A stretch of 64,000 nucleotides of DNA from Celeribacter baekdonensis (GTDB lineage Bacteria > Pseudomonadota > Alphaproteobacteria > Rhodobacterales > Rhodobacteraceae). Shown here piece after piece: positions 33,144-42,215 of this stretch. Below the pieces are notes generated by a model, which had not been told where the DNA came from, searched no databases, and saw nothing but the letters and a program-made list of their open reading frames with translations. The stretch is from the NCBI RefSeq assembly GCF_003047105.1, contig NZ_CP028475.1, positions 496,001-560,000 of the forward strand. The letters run 5' to 3'. Position 1 is the first letter of the stretch, and the number at the start of each line of letters is the position of its first letter. The position numbers and the translations under genes were made by a program.

Positions 33144-34134
33144 ATTCGTTGATAAGATCGGTTATGCCGACGGAGGCGACTTCCAGAGCATCGAGATCGA
33201 GCACATATGCAGCTGAACGGATGGCGACTGGCAGGGCAGCGCGCGTGAGGCGCGGCATATCACCTTCCGAGCGGAATCCCCTCGTATCCTTCAATGTCAG
33301 CGTTCGGCCATAGAGCGGCGCATGCTCGTCGAGGTACCCCATCACCATCAGCAAGGCTTCGAAGCCGCGTTGCACTCCAGCATGCTTAAATCTCTCGCGG
33401 AGTTCGCAGACAAAATCGACGAGCGAAAAACCGTCCGTGTTTTCTTCAAATCGAAACCCACAAAGAAAAATGGGCGCCCGATTGCCATCCAGCTGCTCGA
33501 TGCTATTGATCCGGGCAAGGAAGCTGCCGGTCCGAACCGTGCTCTTCACTTCGATCGCGCCGCCGCGTACGTGAAAATCCTGCGCCGCCCTCAATGGTCC
33601 CTGCCAGCAGTCGAGAGCACCGGCTCCCAAGGAGGTGTCCGCGAGCAATCTGAGCATCCATAATTCGCCGAGAAGGCCGATCTGTGCATCGGGTGAGAGA
33701 GGTCGGTGCGTTCGCGCCATGAACGCCTGCCACTCCCGGACCCGTTCAAGGAAGGCCTCTATCACATCACGATTGGGCGTGCCGGCTGCGGCTTCCAGTG
33801 TTCGCAAGACATCGATGACCATGATGGCGAAGATGTCCGGCGACCCTTCCGGCCGTCTCACCAAGGCGATGGCCGTCTTTCCGGCAACGATAGTCTGACC
33901 CTCAATAATGGCGACATCGAATCCCTTGCCTTCAGGCAGCCGTGCCGGGTTCGCTGACCACGAGCTGGGAAAGGAGACAATCAGCGCTTCTCGTCCAAGG
34001 GGAAAGTGGCAGCCTGCCTCAACCGATACAGCGCCCATCCCAGTGAGGTGAACAAAGCGCCAGTCTTCACTGGCTTCCTGGCGCGCGAGCGCTCTCCATG
34101 CCCGTGCAAGCCCCTCTTCAGTCCACCCAGTCAT
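33130..34134 (-). CDS. PD-(D/E)XK motif protein (DUF4420)
   Basis: This 334-residue protein carries a nuclease-type active-site set: GLLGELWMLR (Glu157), QDFHV (Asp186) and IEVKST (Glu195, Lys197). These correspond to the E...D...ExK of PD-(D/E)XK enzymes of the DUF4420 family. It starts 17 bases inside the Z1 gene and overlaps AIPR. In related islands it always accompanies Z1 and AIPR, so it is probably a subunit of the same complex. Confidence 0.9.
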   Translation of the reverse strand: MTGWTEEGLARAWRALARQEASEDWRFVHLTGMGAVSVEAGCHFPLGREALIVSFPSSWSANPARLPEGKGFDVAIIEGQTIVAGKTAIALVRRPEGSPDIFAIMVIDVLRTLEAAAGTPNRDVIEAFLERVREWQAFMARTHRPLSPDAQIGLLGELWMLRLLADTSLGAGALDCWQGPLRAAQDFHVRGGAIEVKSTVRTGSFLARINSIEQLDGNRAPIFLCGFRFEENTDGFSLVDFVCELRERFKHAGVQRGFEALLMVMGYLDEHAPLYGRTLTLKDTRGFRSEGDMPRLTRAALPVAIRSAAYVLDLDALEVASVGITDLINEFGLD

Positions 34135-37006
34135 TGAGGCCTCCCCAGAGAACGCTGTTGGCGATGTACCTCGAGTTAGAGACCCTTCTCTCGGAAGTGC
34201 TCGATGGGAAACTGATTGCCCAAGCTACTACGGGATGGGCATCTGCGAGTTCTGGAACCTCAGCACCGGCAGGATCGAGCAGGTAGAGCATTAGCAGGCC
34301 GCGTTCTCGTCGAGCCGGAATACCCGCTTCAACCACGCCGTTTCCGAGAACGTGACGGATCTGAGGACCTCTTGGTTCGGAAGGTGGTTCCTTACCTTCG
34401 TTTCTATCCGTATCATTGCGCCAGGTTTTTTGGCTTAGTTCGAGGGCGGCCTTCCACTCTGCCTCTGTCAGATCTATGGCTTGATCGCGGGGGGAAATGA
34501 GAGTTTTGATAGAGTATCGATCCGCATGCTCAGCTGCTCTGCGGCGATCCAACATTTTGACCGAGGCGCCACCAACCGACTTTTCTGTTCCTGGCTGATC
34601 TTTTCCGATCAGGGCCACGGTCCAGTTCGTAAGTTCCTGATCTTTGTTCATTTCCTCGATGAAGTCTGCGATCAGTGGGCTCATGATCCGGAAGCTGGCC
34701 GCGTGGGTCCTGTACTCACGGAGGAACGAGATCACGCTGAGTGCCGACACATCTCGCCACAGGTGACCGTTCCACTTCTGACCGTCGGGCACGAAGTGCT
34801 GGTGATTCAGGTCTGTCGATGGGCCAAGTGCGCTGATGAAGCGATCCGCGGCATTGAAGTTTGCCGCGATGTCGTCCTTCCGGTTCGGAAACACGATGGT
34901 CTGCAGCAGATCGCCGGAATAGGTTAGCTGCATCGCGCGCGCGTTTCGCATCTTTGCCCGCGATGTTACGGTCAGCACGGAGTGGGATTTCACGCGCAGG
35001 CCGAACTGCTTGGGCGTAGCACCGGCCGCAACCATATTGTCAAACTCTTGGCGTAGCTCTTCGGCTGCATCGGCGATATGGCCGAACCACTCCACCATTT
35101 CTTGGGATGTGTATAGGCGGCAGACATCGAGATAGCCGTCACGGTACCCGAACCACCGACCCATTTGCATAAGTGTGTCGTACATGCGTGCAGTTCGCAG
35201 GAAGTAGCTTGTACAGAGACCCTCGAGCGTCAGACCACGCGCCAGCTTGTCGCCACCGATGGCAATAACCTTCAGGCCGGTGGCGTCATTCTCGGCATAA
35301 TCGAGAGCGTCCTTCGCCGTGCCGTTGATCTCGCGCACGCGAATGTCCGACAGAACGTCCGGCAGAACGTCACGAATATCCGTCCATGAGAAGTCTTCCA
35401 GCGTCTCTCCTTCGACAAGGGCATCTCGGATCCCGCGCATCCCGGGTAGGAAGGTCGCTTCATATTCCTCGCGCATCGATTCTTCGAGGGAAGCGAGTTC
35501 GATACCGCGGGTGTATCGGCCTTTCATGTCCCTCACGTAGGAGGCTACCTGATTGAAGACTTCATTCTGCACTGAGGTGAAGCGGGTCACGTGGATTAGC
35601 ATGGAAGAGTGCTTGTCGCCGTGTCCGCGCAGTTTCCGTATGGCACAGGCATAAACGAATGACCGGATCGCTTCCGCGAGCGAGTCCGGCACGCGATCTT
35701 CGCCCTTCCAGCGTGGTCGATGCCCGTTTTTGTGCGGCTTCATTTCAAGTGAAGTTGTCGACTTGCTAGGCATCCAAGGCTGGAATTCATCGTCTGATAG
35801 TGTGCGCACTAGTGGCAGGTCTTCTGGCATGCTTGAAGCGGATCCGAACACGCGCCCCGGTCCGACGTAGTTCGATGGTGCCGAAAGGTTGGTGATGAAT
35901 GCCGAGGGGAATAGGTCGGGGCCGTGCTCCTGCGTTTCACCTCGCTCGTGAATAAAGATGTTTGCAAAGGGTGTCGCCGTATAGCCGACGTACGCCTTGC
36001 GTGCGAAGTGGTGCAGAATCGCCCGGATGAGCCTGTTGATGGTTTTCGGTTGATGTTCGAGATCTGGATTGCCAAAATCATCCACGACGTCTTCGCCCGT
36101 ATCCACTGAACCATGATCGGACTCGTCGTCGATCACAAGAATTGGCAAATTGGTGACCAGCTTGCGACCTGTTACGGGATCGATGTGATTGGCGACGCGA
36201 TTGCGGATCCAGTGTAGCAAGCGCTCCAGGACTGTCTTGTTCTTCTTGACCACGAACAGCCACGGTCGCTGTTCGGGACTGATATTCATTTTGGCGGCGA
36301 CAGCCGTATTGAAGTCGCCCTTGTCACTTCGATTAGTTGCGGCATTGGGACGGACGGATGTGTCGTTGTCGATCAGCCCGACCCCGACCGCGGGAAGCTC
36401 ATCGGCATCCGCGATCGTGGCAAAGCCGAGGAATCCCTCGTCAAGGCGGATCTGGGTCTGAGCTCTCAGGTTATTGTGCAGACCGGCAAGCACGATGATG
36501 ATCTTGTAACCGGCGTCGGCAGCCTTGCAGATCAGACCAGTGTAGTTCCCGGTCTTTCCAGACTGCACGTGGCCGACCACCAGACCGCGACGATCCCAAG
36601 CGCCTTCACGGATCGGATCCTCGAGGTTTGACAGGACTTCATCGGTGGCAACGTCGAGGGCGTCGAGGGCCGTCCACGGGATACGCGTCTCCATGTATTC
36701 GGAGTAGCGTTGCCAGTATGTCCAGCCCCTTTTTCTTTCAGCGTCGAGCCAGGGAATATGGTTCTCTCCGCTTGAGAGGGTGGCATTCTGGCCAACGGTG
36801 CGGCTTGATCGACGGATCAGTTCGTCAACGAGCGCGTCCCGATCGACGAGGTCAAAATCGTCTTCCATCATGATCGCGAGCTTGGTCAGCTCCTTTTCGA
36901 TCATTTCTGGCGTGACTGGGCTCTGAGCCCGCTCTGCGGCGAGGCGAAGCATATTCTGCGCCATCGAGAGTATTGAATCAAAAGCCTTCTGATTGGAAAT
37001 CGTCAT
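34118..37006 (-). CDS. Z1-domain helicase-like protein
   Basis: This 962-residue protein has a superfamily-2-type ATPase core: Walker A VVGHVQSGKTGNYTGL (about 143-158), a Walker B-like VIDDESDHGS (291-300), and VGYTATPFANIF (340-351) in motif III position. The Z1 domain follows (KVIAIGGDKLARGLTLEGL, MGRWFGYRDGYLDVCRLY). By family knowledge Z1 proteins co-occur with MORC/MutL-like ATPases in restriction-modification islands and are presumed DNA translocases. It overlaps the GHKL gene by four bases, which indicates coupled translation. Confidence 0.93.
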   Translation of the reverse strand: MTISNQKAFDSILSMAQNMLRLAAERAQSPVTPEMIEKELTKLAIMMEDDFDLVDRDALVDELIRRSSRTVGQNATLSSGENHIPWLDAERKRGWTYWQRYSEYMETRIPWTALDALDVATDEVLSNLEDPIREGAWDRRGLVVGHVQSGKTGNYTGLICKAADAGYKIIIVLAGLHNNLRAQTQIRLDEGFLGFATIADADELPAVGVGLIDNDTSVRPNAATNRSDKGDFNTAVAAKMNISPEQRPWLFVVKKNKTVLERLLHWIRNRVANHIDPVTGRKLVTNLPILVIDDESDHGSVDTGEDVVDDFGNPDLEHQPKTINRLIRAILHHFARKAYVGYTATPFANIFIHERGETQEHGPDLFPSAFITNLSAPSNYVGPGRVFGSASSMPEDLPLVRTLSDDEFQPWMPSKSTTSLEMKPHKNGHRPRWKGEDRVPDSLAEAIRSFVYACAIRKLRGHGDKHSSMLIHVTRFTSVQNEVFNQVASYVRDMKGRYTRGIELASLEESMREEYEATFLPGMRGIRDALVEGETLEDFSWTDIRDVLPDVLSDIRVREINGTAKDALDYAENDATGLKVIAIGGDKLARGLTLEGLCTSYFLRTARMYDTLMQMGRWFGYRDGYLDVCRLYTSQEMVEWFGHIADAAEELRQEFDNMVAAGATPKQFGLRVKSHSVLTVTSRAKMRNARAMQLTYSGDLLQTIVFPNRKDDIAANFNAADRFISALGPSTDLNHQHFVPDGQKWNGHLWRDVSALSVISFLREYRTHAASFRIMSPLIADFIEEMNKDQELTNWTVALIGKDQPGTEKSVGGASVKMLDRRRAAEHADRYSIKTLISPRDQAIDLTEAEWKAALELSQKTWRNDTDRNEGKEPPSEPRGPQIRHVLGNGVVEAGIPARRERGLLMLYLLDPAGAEVPELADAHPVVAWAISFPSSTSERRVSNSRYIANSVLWGGLNDWVD

Positions 37007-38505
37007 TGTTTATCTTTCACTTCAAGGGATGAAACCAGATCGAGGTGCCTGTCGAATGGGGGCGTGCGACCGAGCCGTTCGCGCGCCTCAGCAGGACTGA
37101 GACCACGAAATTCCACGAGTGCTTCAAACATCGAGGACAGCGTCTCCATCACTTCGTTGTCGGGTGCCCCGGCGAAGCCTGTCCTCGGCGTCTCCTTGTC
37201 TTCTGCGGTATCCAGCCAGATGCGCTGAACTGGAACTGTCTCCTCGATGAGCCTGAGAACAGCGAGGATGTCCGGCTTGAGCGATCCGGCGCGGTTCAGG
37301 ATCGAGGCGACGAGGTCATGGTCACGGGCAATCCGGTAGGATGTACCTTGTGCGGAGCGCCGCACTTGCCAAGCTTCAGCAACAGCGTTCGAGCGCGTGC
37401 CCGAAACAGGCGTGATGTGACCCCGGTGGGCGAAGACCCGTCTCGCGGTATCTCGCGTTTCTGATGCCAGACGGTGAAGCTGAGACCGCAGACGTACCGG
37501 AGGACTGGCTGTCGACTTCAGGACATTGATCTTCCATTCGGCGTCCGCGCTGTTCGGTATGTCGAGACGGATTCGGGCAAGCCTGTGGGCTTCATCGCGC
37601 GGCCATGGCTTGCCTCCATCGCCCAGGCCCAGCCAGCCCCCAGCGAGAAGGAGACGCTTGTTGCGGTAGACGTAGAAACCTTCCTGCTGCGTCCAACCTC
37701 CGGGCCCAGCGGCGATTTCCTGTTCGGCGGACTTAAGCATGTCGCGATGCGGCAGTACGTGGCATTGAACCGTCACACCCGTGGTGTGGAGGATGCGATA
37801 CTCGGGGCTTTCAAGTGCCTTGCCAGGATGTCCCGTCAGGTATGGGTCCCAAGGCTTCATACCTCTACCGTTGAGAAGGAGGCGAAGCTTGGGCTGCTGG
37901 CCATCCAAAAGACGATGAAATGTCATCGCAAGATGCGCCTCGACACGATCGGCGAGCTCGATCATGTCAGTGGCGGCGAAGCCATCGGTCACGATACGGT
38001 CCAGCTTCTCCCAGAGGACGATGGTGCCGTGGTCCATCTGCTCAAGCGGCGCAAGCAGATGCTCAGATCCTTGCGCAGGCCCTTCAAAGAGTGGCCATTC
38101 GGCGCCCGGCTCTTGACCAATGAGGTCAAGATCCCAGCGCAGGCACACGACAGGTCCGCCATTCTGCCGACTGGCTACAGTCAGTCGTCGAGCCTGCGAG
38201 AAACTCGCTGTCTTCAGGCCCAGCCCGAAGCGCCCGAGGTCGCTGGCGGCGCGTTCTGCCCGCGGATCGCGTGCGCCGAGCCGCATCCCTGCCTCCAGAG
38301 CCGCGTCGTCCATGCCGTCGCCGTCATCAACGATCCTTACCCAGCTCTCCGGACCAGCCCATTCGAGATGAATGGCCACCTCGCCTGAGTTCGCAGCTAT
38401 GGAATTGTCGACCAGATCGGCAAGTGCAGTAGGAGGCGCGTAGCCGAGCCCCCGAAGGGATTCGAGCAACGAGCCAGGATGAGGAGGAGCATTTCTTACA
38501 CCCAT
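37003..38505 (-). CDS. GHKL (MORC/MutL-like) ATPase
   Basis: This 500-residue protein begins with a complete Bergerat ATP fold: N box ALADLVDNSIAANS (Asn34), G1 VDDGDGMDDAAL and G2 LGRFGLGLKTASFS (90-103). This matches the bacterial MORC-like branch of MutL/Hsp90 ATPases described in restriction-modification islands. ATP-driven dimer clamping around DNA is the expected activity. It starts four bases after the sigma-like gene and overlaps the Z1 gene. Confidence 0.92.
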   Translation of the reverse strand: MGVRNAPPHPGSLLESLRGLGYAPPTALADLVDNSIAANSGEVAIHLEWAGPESWVRIVDDGDGMDDAALEAGMRLGARDPRAERAASDLGRFGLGLKTASFSQARRLTVASRQNGGPVVCLRWDLDLIGQEPGAEWPLFEGPAQGSEHLLAPLEQMDHGTIVLWEKLDRIVTDGFAATDMIELADRVEAHLAMTFHRLLDGQQPKLRLLLNGRGMKPWDPYLTGHPGKALESPEYRILHTTGVTVQCHVLPHRDMLKSAEQEIAAGPGGWTQQEGFYVYRNKRLLLAGGWLGLGDGGKPWPRDEAHRLARIRLDIPNSADAEWKINVLKSTASPPVRLRSQLHRLASETRDTARRVFAHRGHITPVSGTRSNAVAEAWQVRRSAQGTSYRIARDHDLVASILNRAGSLKPDILAVLRLIEETVPVQRIWLDTAEDKETPRTGFAGAPDNEVMETLSSMFEALVEFRGLSPAEARERLGRTPPFDRHLDLVSSLEVKDKQ

Positions 38506-38509
38506 GCCA

Positions 38510-40996
38510 TTAAATCCCTAGCAATTCCTGGAGGCGCCGCTTGCGACCGGGATGGGAAAGACGGTCGAGGCCCTTTGCCTCGATCTGTCGAATGCGCTCG
38601 CGTGTCACTCCATAGATTTGACCGATCTCCTCAAGGGTCATGTCGGCGTCGCGTCCTATCCCGAAGCGCATCCGGATCACATCAGCTTCACGCTCCGGCA
38701 GCTCAACTAGGGCGTCCGTAATGATACTTTCGGTTTCTGCCTGATCGAAGGCATTCGCGTCCTCCTGTTCGGGCAATACCTCGTCCCAGTCGTCGATGCT
38801 TTCGGGATACTCAGCCTCGCGGGGGATCGCGCGAAACTGACTCACCTCGTCAGTGGTCCATTCCAGATCCACGGCGAGATCGTTGTCGGAAACAGTGCCG
38901 TCAGCCCGGACGTCGAGCTTTTCCATAGCGAGATCAAGCCTCGCGATTTTCTCTTTCCGATGAACGGGGATACGGATCGCTGCGCCTTCGTCAGCGCGCC
39001 ATCGCATGATGGCCTGCCGCATCCAGTAGGAGGCGTAAACAACAAAGCGATAACCGCGTTCTGGATCAAAGCGCCGTGTGGAACGCTGAAGACCCATGAA
39101 AGCCACTTGGAAGACGTCCTCAGGGTCTTCGCCTTCCTCCACGTTCCGTGCAGCAAAGCGCCGCACGTAAGGCAGGTGCTCGTGGATGAGGCGCTCGTTG
39201 GCGGCCTCAAAAACCGAGATCTGTGCATCCAGCCAGTTGGCATGCTCTGGGTTAGCCTTGCTTTGTTCGAGCGAGCTGACGAGCTCCTTGTGGAAAGCCA
39301 GAGAGAGATCGAGCGACTCGAGCGCGGCGAGTGCCTGCCTTCGCCGTTTACCGTCCAACACGCGACCATTCGCCTGCCAGAACTTAAGGGCTTCCGCAGC
39401 TGCCATGACCTCGGCCGTCTCGGCGTGGCCTGGGCGTGAGGGGATAATGGTCTTCAGTGAGACAGAACCTGGGTCTCGGACCCCACCCCCGATGCTGTCG
39501 ACGACATCGAGGATCGTTTGGACAGCAGCTTCGGAGGCGAGAATTCCCAGCTGAAGCTCTTGCTTTGCCCGGACCATGGGCTCCAGCAGTTGTAGTTCGT
39601 CGGACTTGTCCATGACGAAGCGTTGCGTTCCAGGCAGCCGCGTCGATCGCGTTAGGGCTGCCTCGATTGCTTCAGCCAGCTCGTCGGAGGATATGTCCGA
39701 TTTGGCGTCCCAGAGCCCGACAATATGCGCGGAACTCTGATCGACCGGGTCGAAACCTGCAGCCTCCAGGTTGCGCAAGAGATTGGTGCGTAATTCCTCG
39801 AGATCGCCATTGCCTTCGCAAAGTGCGACGAGGCTCTCGATATCGCTGAATGAGCACCACCCCTTTGCCAAAGTTTCCTCGGCCCAAGTGATGCAAATCT
39901 CCGGATCGATCGACAGTCGCGTGCCGGTCTGGACGACGGCGCGTTTGACCGATTGGCGCCCGCGGTTGCGGACCTTCAGGAAGTCATGCTCTGCGCCATG
40001 ATCCGTGGTTACGGCGGCGGCGGCACCGATGCCTTCTCCGGCAATCGATGCAGGTGAAAGGTCAAGATCCCAATCTCCGTCCTCATCGTCCGAAACCACA
40101 GGTGCCGGACTGACGAGCGCGACGAATGTCCCCGAAACCGTTTCGCTCGCGGACTCGCCGAAGAACTCCTCTGGCTCTTCCTCGGCCTCGAAACTAAGCA
40201 AATCGTCAAGGTCATCCAGCTGGTTGGGCACCGCCGCAGTTTGCGCAATTTCCGGGCTAGGCCGTTGCTCTGGCCCCGCAGAGGGCTGCGCGGCAACATA
40301 CGGGGGTACTTCGCTAATTATTTCGGAGCTGCTAGTGTCCGCATTCTTCTTTTCCCACAAGCCGAGACGGTGCGCCTTGCTCAGCACTGCATTGCGGCTG
40401 ACTCCGCCCAATTCCCTCGATATCTGGTTTGCGCTCCGGCCCTCGGACCACATCCATCTCAGAAGCCCGACCCGGTCATCAGTCCAAGAGGTTTCCGCGC
40501 TCCTCTCCTGGCGATTCCAATCATCGTCATCCGGCTCAGTCTCCTTGACTACTGAGAGATGAGTTGCGGGAATGGCCTCGATCATGTCCGCAGTGGTCTC
40601 AAGTATCGGGCTCTCCTCGCACGCGTCGAGGCTGGCGATCTCCTGCGAGTTCGTAACAAGCGAAGACAGAAGCTGCGATGCGAGCTTGTGGCCCTCTGCA
40701 TGCGCCACGTCAGCTGGGGTCTGCCGTTCATGGTTCAGTGCATTAGGATCTGCGCCAGACCGAATGAACAGATCGCAAAGCGCAAGACTGCCCGTTCGTG
40801 CAGCCAGGTGGAGCGGAGTGTCGCCCTTCGGGTCAGCCGAATATAGGCGAGCAGATGCAACGAAATCGGCAAGTTTCTCGAGCTTTCCTTCGGCAATCAG
40901 CCGGATCTCGAAAGGGTCAAGGATATGGCTTTCGGGTTCGCTCATCGGCTGGGCACGACTGCCGAGGATACGGGACAATTTATCCAGTAGTTTCAT
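38510..40996 (-). CDS. Ankyrin-GcrA-sigma70 fusion protein
   Basis: This 828-residue protein joins unrelated domains. Residues about 57-112 are ankyrin repeats (DTPLHLAARTGSLALC). Residues 171-216 are a GcrA-type domain (SWTDDRVGLLRWMW, ELGGVSRNAVLSKAHRLGLW). After an acidic linker and a helical middle, 601-670 is sigma70 region 2 (YRFVVYASYWMRQAIMRW) and 764-828 is region 4 (MTLEEIGQIYGVTRERIRQI). It should direct RNA polymerase to chosen promoters or act as an unusual regulator. The start at 40996 overlaps the WYL stop by 17 bases; a longer frame would run into the WYL gene. I know of no standard family with this order. Confidence 0.85.
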   Translation of the reverse strand: MKLLDKLSRILGSRAQPMSEPESHILDPFEIRLIAEGKLEKLADFVASARLYSADPKGDTPLHLAARTGSLALCDLFIRSGADPNALNHERQTPADVAHAEGHKLASQLLSSLVTNSQEIASLDACEESPILETTADMIEAIPATHLSVVKETEPDDDDWNRQERSAETSWTDDRVGLLRWMWSEGRSANQISRELGGVSRNAVLSKAHRLGLWEKKNADTSSSEIISEVPPYVAAQPSAGPEQRPSPEIAQTAAVPNQLDDLDDLLSFEAEEEPEEFFGESASETVSGTFVALVSPAPVVSDDEDGDWDLDLSPASIAGEGIGAAAAVTTDHGAEHDFLKVRNRGRQSVKRAVVQTGTRLSIDPEICITWAEETLAKGWCSFSDIESLVALCEGNGDLEELRTNLLRNLEAAGFDPVDQSSAHIVGLWDAKSDISSDELAEAIEAALTRSTRLPGTQRFVMDKSDELQLLEPMVRAKQELQLGILASEAAVQTILDVVDSIGGGVRDPGSVSLKTIIPSRPGHAETAEVMAAAEALKFWQANGRVLDGKRRRQALAALESLDLSLAFHKELVSSLEQSKANPEHANWLDAQISVFEAANERLIHEHLPYVRRFAARNVEEGEDPEDVFQVAFMGLQRSTRRFDPERGYRFVVYASYWMRQAIMRWRADEGAAIRIPVHRKEKIARLDLAMEKLDVRADGTVSDNDLAVDLEWTTDEVSQFRAIPREAEYPESIDDWDEVLPEQEDANAFDQAETESIITDALVELPEREADVIRMRFGIGRDADMTLEEIGQIYGVTRERIRQIEAKGLDRLSHPGRKRRLQELLGI

Positions 40997-41840
40997 GAAC
41001 GGCCTCCCGGTTGAGAAGCACGATTTGCTGATCCTGAGGCTTCCTTGCGCCGGGGTCGGTATCGAGTCCGAGACGCTTGAGCGCGTAGTAGAGCAGAGCG
41101 CGTCGAACCTTGATTTGCGCCTTTTCACCGCTCATCCCATAGTCCAGCGCGATTACCTTCTTCTGGTTCTCGGAGAGTTCAGGGTGGGGGCCGATCTCAA
41201 GCGTTACATGTTGTTGCCAGTCGGAATCGGCTGCATCTGTGACTTCGCTGGCTTCAACTCCGCGCGTCTTGAGGATACGAGAAAGCAGGAAGTCCTTGAA
41301 GACCTCGTCAGTCTTACAGAACGCTCGTGCGTGCCATCGAAAGCCATCGAACCCGATCGCGTGAGGCGCGATCCACCTCCATGTCGGCTCGGGGCGTGAG
41401 AGGGACTGATACTTCACCTCGATCGACTCTGCACGGCGGATGGCTCCGACAACTGATCGCAGAGTGACAGGATTTACACCGCGGGCGGGCGTTGGTGCAG
41501 CATCGTAGGATGGCAGTTCTGCGATCCAGGTATCGTCGCTGTCCATGATGCCGTCAGCCAAAGACCGCAGCTGTGCGAGGTAGCGGCTGGCGTCAGGTTT
41601 CAGGAAGTGTGGGGCGTACTCCGGCCCCCGGACATATGCCCGCGCACTCTTATCGTAGACCATGTTGTCCGGTACAAAACCGATATAGCGGTTCAGATCG
41701 GCGGACGCCTGGTTCACCGACAGCCCGAACTGCTCCATCAAGTCGCTGCGGTTTACATGCCCCTCCCAAAACAATCGGAACTCGATAAATTCGAGGCGCT
41801 GCGCGACTCCCCAACGAAGCTCCGACTTGTCACTATCCAC
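40980..41840 (-). CDS. WYL-domain regulator (CapW/BrxR-like)
   Basis: This roughly 286-residue protein has an N-terminal winged helix (RLEFIEFRLFWEGHVNRSDL, then QASADLNRYI). The WYL core has SIEVKYQSLSRPEPTWRWIAPH and GFRWHARAFCKTDEVFKDFL, and a C-terminal cap follows. This is the CapW/BrxR type that represses defence operons. I prefer the GTG at 41840, which has GGGAG about six bases upstream; a TTG at 41867 is possible. It is the first gene of the seven-gene operon, so it probably controls all of it. The 17-base overlap with the sigma-like gene indicates coupled expression. Confidence 0.88.
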   Translation of the reverse strand: MDSDKSELRWGVAQRLEFIEFRLFWEGHVNRSDLMEQFGLSVNQASADLNRYIGFVPDNMVYDKSARAYVRGPEYAPHFLKPDASRYLAQLRSLADGIMDSDDTWIAELPSYDAAPTPARGVNPVTLRSVVGAIRRAESIEVKYQSLSRPEPTWRWIAPHAIGFDGFRWHARAFCKTDEVFKDFLLSRILKTRGVEASEVTDAADSDWQQHVTLEIGPHPELSENQKKVIALDYGMSGEKAQIKVRRALLYYALKRLGLDTDPGARKPQDQQIVLLNREAVHETTG

Positions 41841-42215
41841 TTCGCACTCCCGACTCAGCGCGTTCAATTAATATGCGCGCCCACTTTATGTGCTGATCGA
41901 ACGCTAGCGGGGAGTCATGTCGTGTTCAATCAAAATCCTGCTTAATTACGGGAGTTTGCTGGGGCAGGACCCGTTTTGGCGAGAACGAACGATAAACCAA
42001 GCAGGCGTGCCGATCCGCGCCAACCCTCGGCACGCCTGCAAATGTCGCAACCACATGCGTGGTCGCGCGGTCGGCGAAACCTCAGCCGACCTGGTGGGCT
42101 CCGAGCGGGTTCGCCGCCATCCCCACCGCCGCGCTCGATCCGGCCCACTGTCCGGCGTCTCCTGCGGTCCCCGCGCTTGTCGGGTCCGGGTCCCCATCAG
42201 TTCTGGCAGCTTTGG
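41841..42215. other. Gene-free stretch with hairpins between defence and partition modules
   Basis: I see no credible gene here. The left end must hold the promoter of the WYL-led operon on the minus strand. The right end contains the terminator-like hairpin at 42001-42039 and a second perfect dyad, GGTCGGC at 42069-42075 with GCCGACC at 42085-42091. The latter could be a centromere-like binding site for the ParB proteins upstream, but there is no independent support. Confidence 0.5.
42001..42039 (-). terminator. Long perfect hairpin after the ParB operon
   Basis: GCAGGCGTGCCGA (42001-42013) and TCGGCACGCCTGC (42027-42039) are a perfect 13-base inverted repeat with a 13-base loop. On the minus strand it is followed by TTGGTTTATCG. 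It probably ends leftward transcription of the recombinase-ParB operon before the defence operon promoter. Confidence 0.6.

Noticed and set aside
28439..41867. BREX or DISARM system
   Set aside because: The WYL regulator and methyltransferase are suggestive, but no PglZ, BrxC, BrxL, DrmA, DrmB or DrmC-like gene is present; GHKL-Z1-AIPR is a different set.
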